A DNA stretch of 11,204 nt from DSNY01 sp016861185. GTDB lineage: Bacteria > Pseudomonadota > Gammaproteobacteria > Burkholderiales > Burkholderiaceae_F. The notes below the pieces were generated by a model. It was not told where the DNA came from and searched no databases. It saw only the letters and a list, made by a program, of their open reading frames with translations. The DNA lies in NCBI GenBank assembly GCA_030263275.1, contig SZOR01000173.1:1-11204 (forward strand), written 5' to 3'. Made by a program: the position numbers and the translations under genes. Below are positions 1 to 7,686 of this stretch, piece by piece. Each line of letters begins with the position of its first letter. Positions within the stretch are counted from its first letter, which is position 1.

Positions 1-1013
1 TCGGCGAGACGCTGCCGCCGGCGATCGCGCCGCGGCTGCAGCGGCTCGGCGTGTGGGATCGGTTCATGGACATGCGGCCGCGCGCCTCAGATCACATGCT
101 GAGCAGTTGGGGCGCGGCCGAGCTGCAGTCGCAGTCGTTCATCGCGCACCCGCACCAGCACGGCTGGCAGATCGATCGCGCGCGTTTCGACGCGATGCTG
201 GCGCAGGCGGCCATCGATGCCGGCGCGGTGCTGCACGCGGGCTGCCGCGTGCGCGGACTCGACGGCGACGGCGCAGCGGGCTGGCGCCTGCAGATCGAAG
301 GCAGCGAAGCAGCGTTGCATGCGCGCTGGCTCGTCGACGCGAGCGGCCGCAGCGCGCGGATGGCGGCGCGGCTCGGCAGCGAGCGCATCCGCATCGACGA
401 TCTGATCGGCGTCGCCTTGCTCTTCGCCGGCGGCGACGAAGGCGGCGCGCCGCGCGGGCCGATGATCGAAGCCGTGCGCGACGGCTGGTGGTATGCGGCG
501 CGGCTGCCGGGCGGCGAGGAACTGGCGGTCTTCATGACCGACGCCGACCTTTTGCAGGGCGGCGGCGATCCGACGGACTTTGCGCTCGGCCGCCTGGCCG
601 CGGCACCGCACACGAAGCGGCGCGTGCAGGATCTGCGCCCGCCGTCGCGCGCGAGCGTGTGGCCGGCGGCGAGCCAGCACCTCGCCTGTGCCGCGGGCGC
701 CGGGTGGCTCGCGGTCGGCGATGCGGCGCTAGGGCGCGACCCGCTGTCGTCGAGCGGCATCGACTTCGCGCTCGCGTCGGCCGAGCTGGCGTGCGCCACG
801 CTCGTCGCCGCGCAGTCCGGCGACGAAGCCGCCATCGCGCGCTACGCCGCGGCGATCGCGCGCGACTTCGACGCGTACCGCGCGCTGCGCGCGCAGTTCT
901 ACGCGCTCGAACGGCGTTGGCCCGATGCGCCGTTCTGGGCGCGGCGCGTGTCCGGGGCGCAGCGCGGCAGCAAAGTCGACGCCGGCTTCGAACCGGCGGC
1001 GCAGATCGCCTGA
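1..1013 (+). CDS. FAD-dependent oxidoreductase, halogenase/LodB-like group (5' end outside window)
   Basis: The open frame is already running at base 3, where it reads GETLPP, a motif normally about 40-50 residues into this family. The N-terminal GxGxxG FAD-binding segment therefore lies upstream of the window and 336 residues are visible. A GTG at 51 is an internal valine, not the start. Visible landmarks are the GWQIDRARFDAML segment near base 165, a VDASGRS segment near 334, WWYAARLPGGEEL near 487, and the second FAD-contact motif GDAALGRDPLSSSGI near 718. This domain order is typical of the p-hydroxybenzoate-hydroxylase fold as used by tryptophan-halogenase-like and LodB/GoxB-like flavoproteins. 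The WxWxIP motif of true flavin halogenases is not present, so halogenation is unlikely. Substrate and pathway cannot be told from here. LodB-like proteins mature quinone cofactors in partner oxidases, but no partner is visible. It is convergent with the hydrolase gene, with 13 bp between stop codons. Confidence 0.85.
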   Translation, partial: GETLPPAIAPRLQRLGVWDRFMDMRPRASDHMLSSWGAAELQSQSFIAHPHQHGWQIDRARFDAMLAQAAIDAGAVLHAGCRVRGLDGDGAAGWRLQIEGSEAALHARWLVDASGRSARMAARLGSERIRIDDLIGVALLFAGGDEGGAPRGPMIEAVRDGWWYAARLPGGEELAVFMTDADLLQGGGDPTDFALGRLAAAPHTKRRVQDLRPPSRASVWPAASQHLACAAGAGWLAVGDAALGRDPLSSSGIDFALASAELACATLVAAQSGDEAAIARYAAAIARDFDAYRALRAQFYALERRWPDAPFWARRVSGAQRGSKVDAGFEPAAQIA

Positions 1014-1026
1014 CGCCGCCGCAACG

Positions 1027-1734
1027 TCAACGGCAGCCGAGTCGGTCCGCCAGCGCGATCAGGCTCGGCACCGATACGTCGACCGGCACGTTCGCGCGCT
1101 GCTCGCCCTTGCCCGGACCGTGTTCGTCCGGACGCGCCACGAAGGCGGTGCGCAGCCCCGCGGCCGCGGCGGCCGCGAGGTCGGACGAATGCGCGGCGAC
1201 CATCACCGTCTGAGCGGGCGTGCAATCGAACGCGGCCGCGGACGCGAGGTAGACGATGGGCTTCGGCTTGTAGTCGCGCGCGAATTCGGCGCCGAGGATC
1301 GCGTCCCATGCAAAGCCGTTGCGGCGCGCGAGGTCGACCATCAGCGAGACGTTGCCATTCGAGCAGGGGGCGAGGCGGAACTTCGTTCGCAGTCGCGCGA
1401 GGCCCTGCGCCACGTCGGGCCAGGCGTCGAGCCGGTGCCAGGCGAGGTTCAGTTCGACGCGCGCGGCTTCGTCGAGCCGATCCAGGCCGAATCGAGGCAG
1501 GATCGCATCGAGGTTGCGCCGGTGCAGCGCGTCGAGCTTGCTGAACGGCAGCCGGCCGCTGCGCACTTCCTCCATCGCCGGCTGGTACTCGGCGCGCCAC
1601 GCATCGGCGAACGCCTCCCAGTCGATCGCCACGCCGCGCGGCGCGAGCAGCGCGCGGGCCTCGCGCGCGATCGAGCCGCGCCAGTCGACCAAGGTGCCGA
1701 AGACGTCGAAAAGCAGCGCCTTGATTTCGTTCAT
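1027..1734 (-). CDS. HAD-superfamily hydrolase, haloacid dehalogenase type II-like
   Basis: A 235-residue soluble protein, the usual length for type II haloacid dehalogenases. HAD motif I is FDVFGTLVDWR, with Asp10 as predicted nucleophile and Thr14. Arg47 sits in WRAEY. Motif II is CSNGN, with Ser125. Lys156 in DYKPKP and Tyr162 match the Lys-Tyr spacing of L-2-haloacid dehalogenase. Motif III/IV is AAHSSDLAAA, with Asp185. By recalled alignment to the Pseudomonas enzyme, its Ser175 and Asn177 correspond here to Ala180 and His182. The name therefore describes the family, and the true substrate may be a 2-haloacid or a phosphate ester. The gene starts 10 bp after the RND pump stop, with no good Shine-Dalgarno of its own, so it is probably the last cistron of the efflux operon and translationally coupled. 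It ends 13 bp from the convergent flavoprotein gene. Confidence 0.88.
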   Translation of the reverse strand: MNEIKALLFDVFGTLVDWRGSIAREARALLAPRGVAIDWEAFADAWRAEYQPAMEEVRSGRLPFSKLDALHRRNLDAILPRFGLDRLDEAARVELNLAWHRLDAWPDVAQGLARLRTKFRLAPCSNGNVSLMVDLARRNGFAWDAILGAEFARDYKPKPIVYLASAAAFDCTPAQTVMVAAHSSDLAAAAAAGLRTAFVARPDEHGPGKGEQRANVPVDVSVPSLIALADRLGCR

Positions 1735-1744
1735 CGTGTGGACA

Positions 1745-4700
1745 TCAATCGACGGCCGCTACGTGCCGCCTGCGCATGAAAGCCGAGTACAGCACCGGCA
1801 CGATAAACAAGGTCAGCAAGGTCGAAAACGCCAGCCCCCAGACGATTGCCGCGGCCACCGGCCCCCACAGCAGCGACTTGCCACCCAGCCCGGTGGCGAG
1901 CGAAAACAGCCCGGCGATCGTCGTCGTGCTGGTGATGATCACCGGGATCACGCGCCGGCGCGCCGCGTACAGGATCGCGTGCAGCACGCTCATCCCGCGC
2001 GCCAGGCGGTCGTTGGCCGCGTCGATCAGCACGATCGCGCTGTTGACCGCGATGCCCGCGAGCGCGACCACGCCGTACATCGTGAACAGCGACAGCGGGT
2101 TGCCGGTGATGATGAGCCCCAACGTCACGCCGGTGAACGCGAGCGGCACCGTGACCAGGATCATCAGCGGCTGCCAGTAGCTGCGGAACTGTGTGGCCAG
2201 GATCAGGTACGACAGCCCGATGCCCAGCACGAACAGCATGCCGAGCGCATCGAGGCTTTCCTGGATGTCGTCCAGTTCGCCGGTGAAGTCCAGGTCGACG
2301 TTCGGATACGACGCGCGCAGCCTGGCCCACTCGGCCTGAATCATGCGGTTGGCCGCGAAGGTGTCGGTCCGCTCCTTGTCGAGGTTGGCCTCGACGGTAA
2401 TCGTGCGGCGGAAGTTGTAGCGTTTGATCGTGCCCTTGCTCGCGCGCGTCTCGAAGCGCGCCAGCGCGCCGAGCGTCGTGACGCCGCCGCCGGGCAGTGC
2501 CACCGCTTCGTTCAGCAGCGCCGCCGGATCGGCGCGCGAGGTCTCGGCGGCGAGCACGCGCACGTCGATCTTCTCGCCCCGGTCGCGAATCACCTGGACG
2601 ATCTCGCCGTCGACGTACAGACGCGCCAGACGCGCGACCTGCGCCGCGGACAGGCCACTGCGCGCCACCGCCTCGCGGTCGAGCGTCAGCCGCAGCTCGG
2701 GGCGCCCCGGCTGATCATCGTCGGTGATGTCCTTGGCACCGGCGATGCCGGCGATCACGCCGCGAATCGCGTCGGAGGCGGCGCGCAACTCCGTGTACTC
2801 GTCGCCGCGCACCTTCACGCTGATCGGCTTGGTCACCGGCGGGCCGCCGGACAGCACGGTGAAGCTCTTGCGGCCGCGGCCGGCGGTGGACTCGACGTCC
2901 GCGCGCATCGCTTCGACGATCTGCTGCACCTCGCGGCCGCCCGGCGCGCGCGGCAGCAGCGAGACGACGAGCTGGCCGTACTGCGGCCCGTACAGCGGCT
3001 CGGTTTCGGTGAATTTCTGACCGGCGTTGGCAACCAGCGCGCGCGCTTCGCCGTCGCGCAGTCCGGCGCGCACGCGCTCGGCCACCGCCTCTACTTCGCG
3101 CAGCGTTTCGTCGAGCGGCGTTCCCTGCGGCATGTCGACGTTGACGTAGAAGATCCGGATCGGGTCGAACGCGAAGAACTGCACCCGCACCAGCCCCGTG
3201 GCGAAGGCCGCCGCCGCCGCGACGAGCAGCGCGACGCAGCTGGTGGCGAACCAGACCCGGTGCCGCATCACCGCGAGCAGCGCGCGCGAATAGCCGATTC
3301 GCACGCGGGCATTGAAGCGGTCGCGCAGCCGCTGCACGCGCGACTCGCGCAGTCGAAAGCCGATCGCGCTGACGTGCGCGGGCAGCATCCAGAAAGCCTC
3401 GACCAGCGAGATCGTCAGCGCGAGCGTCACCACGAACGGGATCACGAACATGAACTTGCCGACGATGCCGGGCATCAGCATCAGGGGCAGAAAGGCCGCC
3501 AGCGTCGTGGTAACCGACGAAGTGACGGGCGCTGCGGTCTCGCGCAGCGCGGCAAGCGACGCGGCGAGCGCCTCGGCGCCGCGCTGCACGCGGTAGTAGA
3601 TCGCCTCGACCACGACCACCGCATCGTCGACCAGCATGCCGAGCGCGATCACCACGCCCAGCAGCACCGAGATGTTCAACGTGAACCCGAACGCCTTCAG
3701 CAGCGCGAAGGTGCCTGCGAGCGAAAACGGGATCCCCAGCCCGACCAGGATCGAGATGCGCGTGCCGAGGAAGAACCAGCACACGGCCATCACCAGCAGC
3801 AGGCCGATGGCCGCGTTGGCCTGCATCACGCCGATCGCGTCGCGCGTTGGAATGGTCTGGTCGTCGGTGAGCACGAGCTTGAGTCCGCTCGCGGCGAGCG
3901 TCTCGTTGCGATTCTCGATGTAGGTAGCGATGCGCTCGACCAGTTCGAGCGTGTTCGTGTAGCTCTTCTTCGTCACCGCCATCGAGACCGCCGGGCGGCC
4001 TTCGTACGTGGTGAGCTCGGTGGCCTCGGCGCCGGCGCGCGTGACGCGCGCCACCACGTCCAGCCGCGTCGACGGCGGGCCGTTTGCAGGTCCGCGCGCG
4101 CCGGGGACGACCGGAATGCGCGCCAGGAAGTCCGGGTCCGCTTCGGCGCCGACCACGCGCACCAACCACTCGCTGCCGCCGGCGCGCGCGCTGCCGGCCG
4201 AGGTGTCGCGGAACCACGCGGCGACCGCGTCGGCGACGTCGGCCGCGGTGAGGTTGCGCGCCGCCAGCCGCGCCGCGTCGAACTCGACGCGGAGCTCGGG
4301 CTTGCGCAGCCCGGCGGCGAACACGCGGTCCACGCCGGGCAGGCGCTCCAGATCGTTCTTGATCTGCTGCGCGGCGAAGCGCAGCGTCTCGTCGTCGGCC
4401 TGGCCGGCGAGCAGCACCTGCGCGGTCGGAAAGCCGTTGCTGGTGGTGATCTCCAGCACCTCCGGGCGCTCGGCGTCGCGCGGCAGTTCGCGGTCGGCCT
4501 TGCTCTGGATCTCGCGGCGCAGGTCGTTGATGCGCTTGTCGAACGTGCGCTCGGGGATGTCGCGAAAGCGCACCAGGATGCTGGACACGCCTTCGCGGCT
4601 GGTGCTGGTGACGAACCGCACGTCGGGCACCGTTTCCAGCGCGTCTTCGAGCGGCCCCGTGACCAGCCTTTCCACGTCTTCGGCCGCCGCGCCGGGCAGC

Positions 4701-4849
4701 ACCGTGATGATCGAAACCCAGTTGAAGTTGATCTCGGGGTCCTGTTCGCGCGGCAGCGTCAGGTAGGCGAGGGCGCCGAGCGCGAGCACGAGCGCGAACA
4801 GGATGTTCGCGAGCGGGTGATTGCGGACCAGCACGCGCAGCAGATCCAT
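1745..4849 (-). CDS. RND-family efflux pump, inner-membrane permease (AcrB-type fold)
   Basis: A 1034-residue protein, full length for the HAE/RND superfamily, which exports drugs, hydrophobic compounds or other solutes by proton exchange as a trimer. It has TM1 at residues 14-32, a periplasmic porter region at about 33-340, a block of membrane segments at 340-495, TM7 around 534-552, a second porter region at 555-865, and a final membrane block at 868-1025. The proton-relay aspartates are Asp408 and Asp409 in GMLVDDAVVVVE. The lysine of AcrB (Lys940) is replaced by Asn936 in GIAVNSAIVLID. I recall this replacement in a broad subgroup of poorly characterised pumps. The metal-pump signature of CzcA/CusA is not seen. 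The start is supported by GAGG 7 nt upstream, which overlaps the adaptor's stop codon. It is paired with the adaptor gene, and no TolC-like channel gene is visible. The substrate is unknown. Confidence 0.95.
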   Translation of the reverse strand: MDLLRVLVRNHPLANILFALVLALGALAYLTLPREQDPEINFNWVSIITVLPGAAAEDVERLVTGPLEDALETVPDVRFVTSTSREGVSSILVRFRDIPERTFDKRINDLRREIQSKADRELPRDAERPEVLEITTSNGFPTAQVLLAGQADDETLRFAAQQIKNDLERLPGVDRVFAAGLRKPELRVEFDAARLAARNLTAADVADAVAAWFRDTSAGSARAGGSEWLVRVVGAEADPDFLARIPVVPGARGPANGPPSTRLDVVARVTRAGAEATELTTYEGRPAVSMAVTKKSYTNTLELVERIATYIENRNETLAASGLKLVLTDDQTIPTRDAIGVMQANAAIGLLLVMAVCWFFLGTRISILVGLGIPFSLAGTFALLKAFGFTLNISVLLGVVIALGMLVDDAVVVVEAIYYRVQRGAEALAASLAALRETAAPVTSSVTTTLAAFLPLMLMPGIVGKFMFVIPFVVTLALTISLVEAFWMLPAHVSAIGFRLRESRVQRLRDRFNARVRIGYSRALLAVMRHRVWFATSCVALLVAAAAAFATGLVRVQFFAFDPIRIFYVNVDMPQGTPLDETLREVEAVAERVRAGLRDGEARALVANAGQKFTETEPLYGPQYGQLVVSLLPRAPGGREVQQIVEAMRADVESTAGRGRKSFTVLSGGPPVTKPISVKVRGDEYTELRAASDAIRGVIAGIAGAKDITDDDQPGRPELRLTLDREAVARSGLSAAQVARLARLYVDGEIVQVIRDRGEKIDVRVLAAETSRADPAALLNEAVALPGGGVTTLGALARFETRASKGTIKRYNFRRTITVEANLDKERTDTFAANRMIQAEWARLRASYPNVDLDFTGELDDIQESLDALGMLFVLGIGLSYLILATQFRSYWQPLMILVTVPLAFTGVTLGLIITGNPLSLFTMYGVVALAGIAVNSAIVLIDAANDRLARGMSVLHAILYAARRRVIPVIITSTTTIAGLFSLATGLGGKSLLWGPVAAAIVWGLAFSTLLTLFIVPVLYSAFMRRRHVAAVD

Positions 4850-4856
4850 GGCGGCG

Positions 4857-4860
4857 CCTC
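4857..4860 (-). promoter_or_regulatory. Shine-Dalgarno of RND pump, overlapping adaptor stop
   Basis: On the minus strand the adaptor ends TGA and the next bases extend it to TGAGG. GAGG lies 7 nt before the pump ATG at 4849, so ribosome binding for the pump overlaps termination of the adaptor. This suggests translational coupling and matched dosage of the two pump parts. Confidence 0.6.
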
Positions 4861-5914
4861 AGCGCGGCGCGGCGGCCGATGCCGTCTGCACCATTGCGCC
4901 GTCCTGCAGGCCTGCCTGGCCGGAGACGACGACTTTCGCGTCGGCCGGCAACGGCGAAAGCGCCGGTCGGCCCGCCTGCGCGCCGGGGATCGGCACGAAC
5001 TTCGCTCGGTCCGCATTGACGACGAATACGCCGAACGAACTGCGCCCACCCGTCGTCCGCTGCACGATCAGCTCCGCCGGCAGATGCGGCCGCGAGTCGT
5101 TCCAGCGCAATCGTCCTTCGGTGCCCGGCGGCGGCGCCTCCTTCACGAAAGCCAGACGCGCCTCGCGCGTGCGCGTGGTCGCGGACACGACCGGCGAAAG
5201 CCTCAGCAGGCGCAGCGGATGGACGCGGCCATGCGCCTCGAACTCGAAATTCCGCTGCGCGAGGAAGCCCGGTGCGTCGACGACCGGAATCGCGGCCGAG
5301 ACCTCCGGCGGGGCCGCATCGACCAGTTCGACGAGCGGAATGCCGGGCTGCGCGATCTCGCCGACCTGCCCGGTACGCGCTCGTACGACGCCCGCGAACG
5401 GCGCGCGCACGACCGTCTTGGCGAGTGTCCGCTCGGCCGCGGCGAAAGCAGCCTCCGCCGTCGTCACTTCGGCACGCACGACCGCCGCTTCGGTCTCGCG
5501 CGCCGCCAGAGCGTCGGCCGAGATGACCTGCTGCGCGTGCAGGTCGCGCGCGCGGGTGAGCTGCTGCTCGGTCAGCGCCAGCCGCGCGCGCGCGGCGTTC
5601 AGCGCGGCCTGCGCCTGCTGCACGGCGAGCTTCGCGTCGGCGTCGTCCAGTTGCACGACGACCGCGCCCTTGGCGACGTTTTGCCCCACCGCAACCGGAA
5701 TCGCCGCGATGCGCGCGGCGATCTCCGCGCCGAGCTTGCTTTCGTTGCGCGCCATGCGCGCCAATGCGCTCGCCGCGGCATCGCGCGCGGGATGGACGTG
5801 TACTTCGGCAGCGGATCGAACCGTGACCGGCACCGGCGGCTGCGCGAGCGCGGCCGAACAGACGAGTAAAGCGACGCCCAGCGACGGCAGTCGACGAGAG
5901 CAAGCCAGCAGCAT
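4859..5914 (-). CDS. RND efflux periplasmic adaptor subunit (HlyD/membrane-fusion family)
   Basis: A 351-residue adaptor that would bridge the RND pump to an outer-membrane channel. The N-terminus (MLLACSRRLPSLG and the following hydrophobic run to AALAQ) is a Sec signal peptide with probable cleavage after Ala. Cys5 lies too early to be a lipobox. The first half-lipoyl region follows at about 57-90 (VAVGQNVAKGAVVVQLDD), then an alanine-rich coiled-coil hairpin at about 95-165, then the return lipoyl strand VRAPFAGVVRARTGQVGEI, beta-barrel and membrane-proximal regions. I chose the ATG at 5914 over the GTG at 5923, because GGGGTG at 5921-5926 is a plausible Shine-Dalgarno 6 nt before that ATG and contains the GTG itself. 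It is the first gene of the adaptor-pump-hydrolase unit. The coiled-coil hairpin is of modest length and the channel partner must be encoded elsewhere. Confidence 0.92.
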   Translation of the reverse strand: MLLACSRRLPSLGVALLVCSAALAQPPVPVTVRSAAEVHVHPARDAAASALARMARNESKLGAEIAARIAAIPVAVGQNVAKGAVVVQLDDADAKLAVQQAQAALNAARARLALTEQQLTRARDLHAQQVISADALAARETEAAVVRAEVTTAEAAFAAAERTLAKTVVRAPFAGVVRARTGQVGEIAQPGIPLVELVDAAPPEVSAAIPVVDAPGFLAQRNFEFEAHGRVHPLRLLRLSPVVSATTRTREARLAFVKEAPPPGTEGRLRWNDSRPHLPAELIVQRTTGGRSSFGVFVVNADRAKFVPIPGAQAGRPALSPLPADAKVVVSGQAGLQDGAMVQTASAAAPR

Positions 5915-5981
5915 GTTCTGCACCCCGCAGCGCTCGCGCGCTCGGCCCCGGGTCCGCGGCGAGGCGCGTCGTTCTTTCGTG

Positions 5982-5998
5982 TGCGGCTCGTGGCCGCA
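5982..5998. terminator. Possible hairpin between flavoenzyme and efflux operon
   Basis: TGCGGC (5982-5987) and GCCGCA (5993-5998) form a perfect 6-bp stem with a 5-nt loop, 49 nt downstream of the flavoenzyme stop and about 70 nt upstream of the adaptor start. There is no U-tract on either strand, so termination is uncertain. It could equally act in the leader of the efflux operon. A short GC-rich palindrome is also easily found by chance at this composition. The rest of 5915-6046 shows no recognisable promoter. Confidence 0.3.
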
Positions 5999-6046
5999 AG
6001 GGGGCGGATTGTCGCGGATATTCCCGACTTCGACACGCCGCCGACC

Positions 6047-7030
6047 TCAGAGCACCTCCATCGCGAGCGCGGCGAGGCGTGCACCGATCGCGGGCGCGAA
6101 CTTGAAGCCGTGCCCCGAGCACGCGGAGCCGACGACGACGCGGCCGCGCCGCTCCAGGATGAAGCGCTCGTCGGCCGTCGTCGTGTACAGACAGGTCTGC
6201 GCTTCGACCGGCCGCGGCTCGGCGAGCGCGACGTGCTGCGCGAGCCAGGCCGTGGTCGCTTCGACCAGCTTCGCGTCGGGCGCGCCCGCCTGCCACGGGT
6301 CCGCTTCCGCGCCGGCGTGGTGCGCGGCGGCCTTGATCCCGTGCATCGCATCGGCGAGCGCGTAGAAGCAGATTCCGCCCGTCGTCGCGCCGAACGACAC
6401 GAACGCCGGCCGCGGCCGCGGATCGACGGGACGGAAGTAGCAGACCGTCTCGCGCGTCACCCGCACCGGCAGCGGCGGCGCGAGCAGCTCGTTGACCCAT
6501 GCGCCGGCGGTGACGACGACGCAGCGCGCGTCGAGCTGCGCGAGCGAAGTCACGCGCGCGCCATAGCGCACGTCGATGCCGCGCCCGAAGGCGGCGAGCG
6601 CGCGATCGGCGCGGACGATTCCGGCCTCGGGCTGCAGCACCGCGAACGTTCCCGCCGGCAGCGTCAGCGCGAAGCGGCGCTCGACCTCGTCGCGCTCGAG
6701 ACGCCGCCACGGCACGCCGCACGCGTCGAGCGCGGCCGCCGAGCTTTGCCCGAAGTCGCCGACGATCTCGAGCAGGCCGTCGAGCTGCAGCAGCGGCTCG
6801 CCGGCCTCGCGTTCGAGCGCGCGCCAACCCGCGAGCGCCTCCTGCGCGAGCCGAACCCACTCGGGCTGCGCATAGGCGAGCCGGAAGATCCGCGATCGGC
6901 CGTGGCTCGATCCCCGCGCGTGGCCATGCGCGAACTGCTCGTACACGACGACCTTGCGCCCGGCGCGCGCGAGCGCGTGTGCGGTCGCGAGCCCCATCAC
7001 GCCCGCGCCGATGACGGCGACGTCGATCAT
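6047..7030 (-). CDS. FAD-dependent amine oxidase, monomeric sarcosine oxidase / N-methyltryptophan oxidase-like
   Basis: A predicted soluble flavoenzyme that oxidises a secondary amine or N-methyl amino acid to an imine, with release of hydrogen peroxide. It has the Rossmann GxGxxG at residues 8-13, with Glu31 to bind the FAD ribose. The family motif GSSHGRSRIFRLAY at 40-53 holds Arg47 and Arg50, which correspond to the paired arginines of monomeric sarcosine oxidase. Lys233 in GIKAAAHH fits the oxygen-activating lysine. Cys280 in QTCLYT fits the cysteine that binds FAD covalently. GHGFKF at 306-311 is the carboxylate-binding lysine motif. At 327 residues it is clearly shorter than the 370-390 usual in the family: it stops soon after GHGFKF and also has internal shortening. 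All key residues are retained, so I judge it functional. The substrate is not decidable. It reads in the same direction as the efflux operon, but 132 bp separate the two. Confidence 0.88.
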   Translation of the reverse strand: MIDVAVIGAGVMGLATAHALARAGRKVVVYEQFAHGHARGSSHGRSRIFRLAYAQPEWVRLAQEALAGWRALEREAGEPLLQLDGLLEIVGDFGQSSAAALDACGVPWRRLERDEVERRFALTLPAGTFAVLQPEAGIVRADRALAAFGRGIDVRYGARVTSLAQLDARCVVVTAGAWVNELLAPPLPVRVTRETVCYFRPVDPRPRPAFVSFGATTGGICFYALADAMHGIKAAAHHAGAEADPWQAGAPDAKLVEATTAWLAQHVALAEPRPVEAQTCLYTTTADERFILERRGRVVVGSACSGHGFKFAPAIGARLAALAMEVL

Positions 7031-7686
7031 GGGGCGATGCTACGCGCTGGACCTCGGGCGAGTGGCCGGCGGGGCGGTTGCTATTGAGCAGTAACTGTTT
7101 CGGACAACAAGGGGCGCAAGGAAGCGGCGAGATAGTGAGCGCGTGGATCGCCCTCCCCCTCAACCTGCGGACAATGACTTGCGCTGGCTCCCTGGTGCCC
7201 AGTTCGGTGGAACAGAAGCCCGCACCGCTTGATTCACCACCGCATCCACCAAAGCAGTGATGCCCAGCGAAGGCCGTTATGGAGACGATCGCTCTAATCG
7301 AGGTGCGCCCACGGCAGTGATCCGTCCACACTCGCCAAGAGATTGGCGCTGAAGTACTTTGGCACCGGCTGACCGGGCTCGAACGTCAGCTTCGCGTCGG
7401 GGTCATTGCGTCAGGAATGCAGACCTTCGCAGCAGCCGCCTCGGGCCGTGGGCAGCCACCGCTTAGCGGCCGTTCGACGTCGCAACCGACCAAAGTGAAG
7501 CTCGACAAAGGGCGCGCGGACGTCTGCTCAATCGCTTTGAGCCGACACTTGCTGCCCGCCTGCCGGGGCTTCAACCGTGCTCGCTAGTGATCTCATGACA
7601 CGCGCTTGAAATCATGAACATTGCGTCAGATGTTGCCAATAGCAAGCTGCTGGTGGGCTTCTCTCGCCGATCTCGCTGAACCCACG
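7031..7686. other. Intergenic stretch without a convincing gene
   Basis: About 650 bp between the sarcosine-oxidase-like gene and the SOD/rhodanese gene. Frames of 60 residues (7078-7260, plus) and 62 residues (7386-7574, minus) exist, but they lack a good ribosome site, a codon pattern like the neighbours, or any recognisable motif. By eye the stretch has more A/T than the flanking genes. I saw no tRNA, no clear rho-independent terminator for the fusion gene ending at 7687, and no long repeat. The segment around 7440-7570 looks like eroded former coding or repetitive DNA, which I cannot identify. It may be the left junction of the chromate locus. Confidence 0.5.

Noticed and set aside
51..60. 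GTG at 51 as the start of the first flavoprotein
   Set aside because: The frame is open upstream to the window edge and already encodes GETLPP of this family, so the GTG is internal.
1011..1029. TGACG...CGTCA inverted repeat holding the stop codons of both convergent genes
   Set aside because: Only a 5-bp stem with a 9-nt loop and no T-run. It is too weak to call a bidirectional terminator.
1319..5869. A 1516-codon open frame on the plus strand, antisense to the efflux operon
   Set aside because: It is very rich in Arg, Ala, His, Gln and Asp without any domain pattern. It lies exactly opposite the pump and adaptor genes, whose proteins are clearly recognisable. This is the usual high-GC antisense artefact.
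7078..7260. A 60-residue plus-strand frame in the intergenic stretch
   Set aside because: No Shine-Dalgarno, no recognisable motif, and no codon bias like its neighbours.
2715..7331. A 1538-codon minus-strand frame spanning the pump, adaptor and flavoenzyme
   Set aside because: It is out of frame with three well-supported genes, made mainly of Arg/Ala/Gly/Asp runs, and has no family motifs.
7386..7574. A 62-residue minus-strand frame in the intergenic stretch
   Set aside because: No ribosome site or domain. It could be a relic, but nothing identifies the parent gene.
7031..7686. tRNA, CRISPR array or phage attachment site in the gap
   Set aside because: No cloverleaf-like arms, no regularly spaced repeats, and no duplicated att-like sequence could be found by eye.
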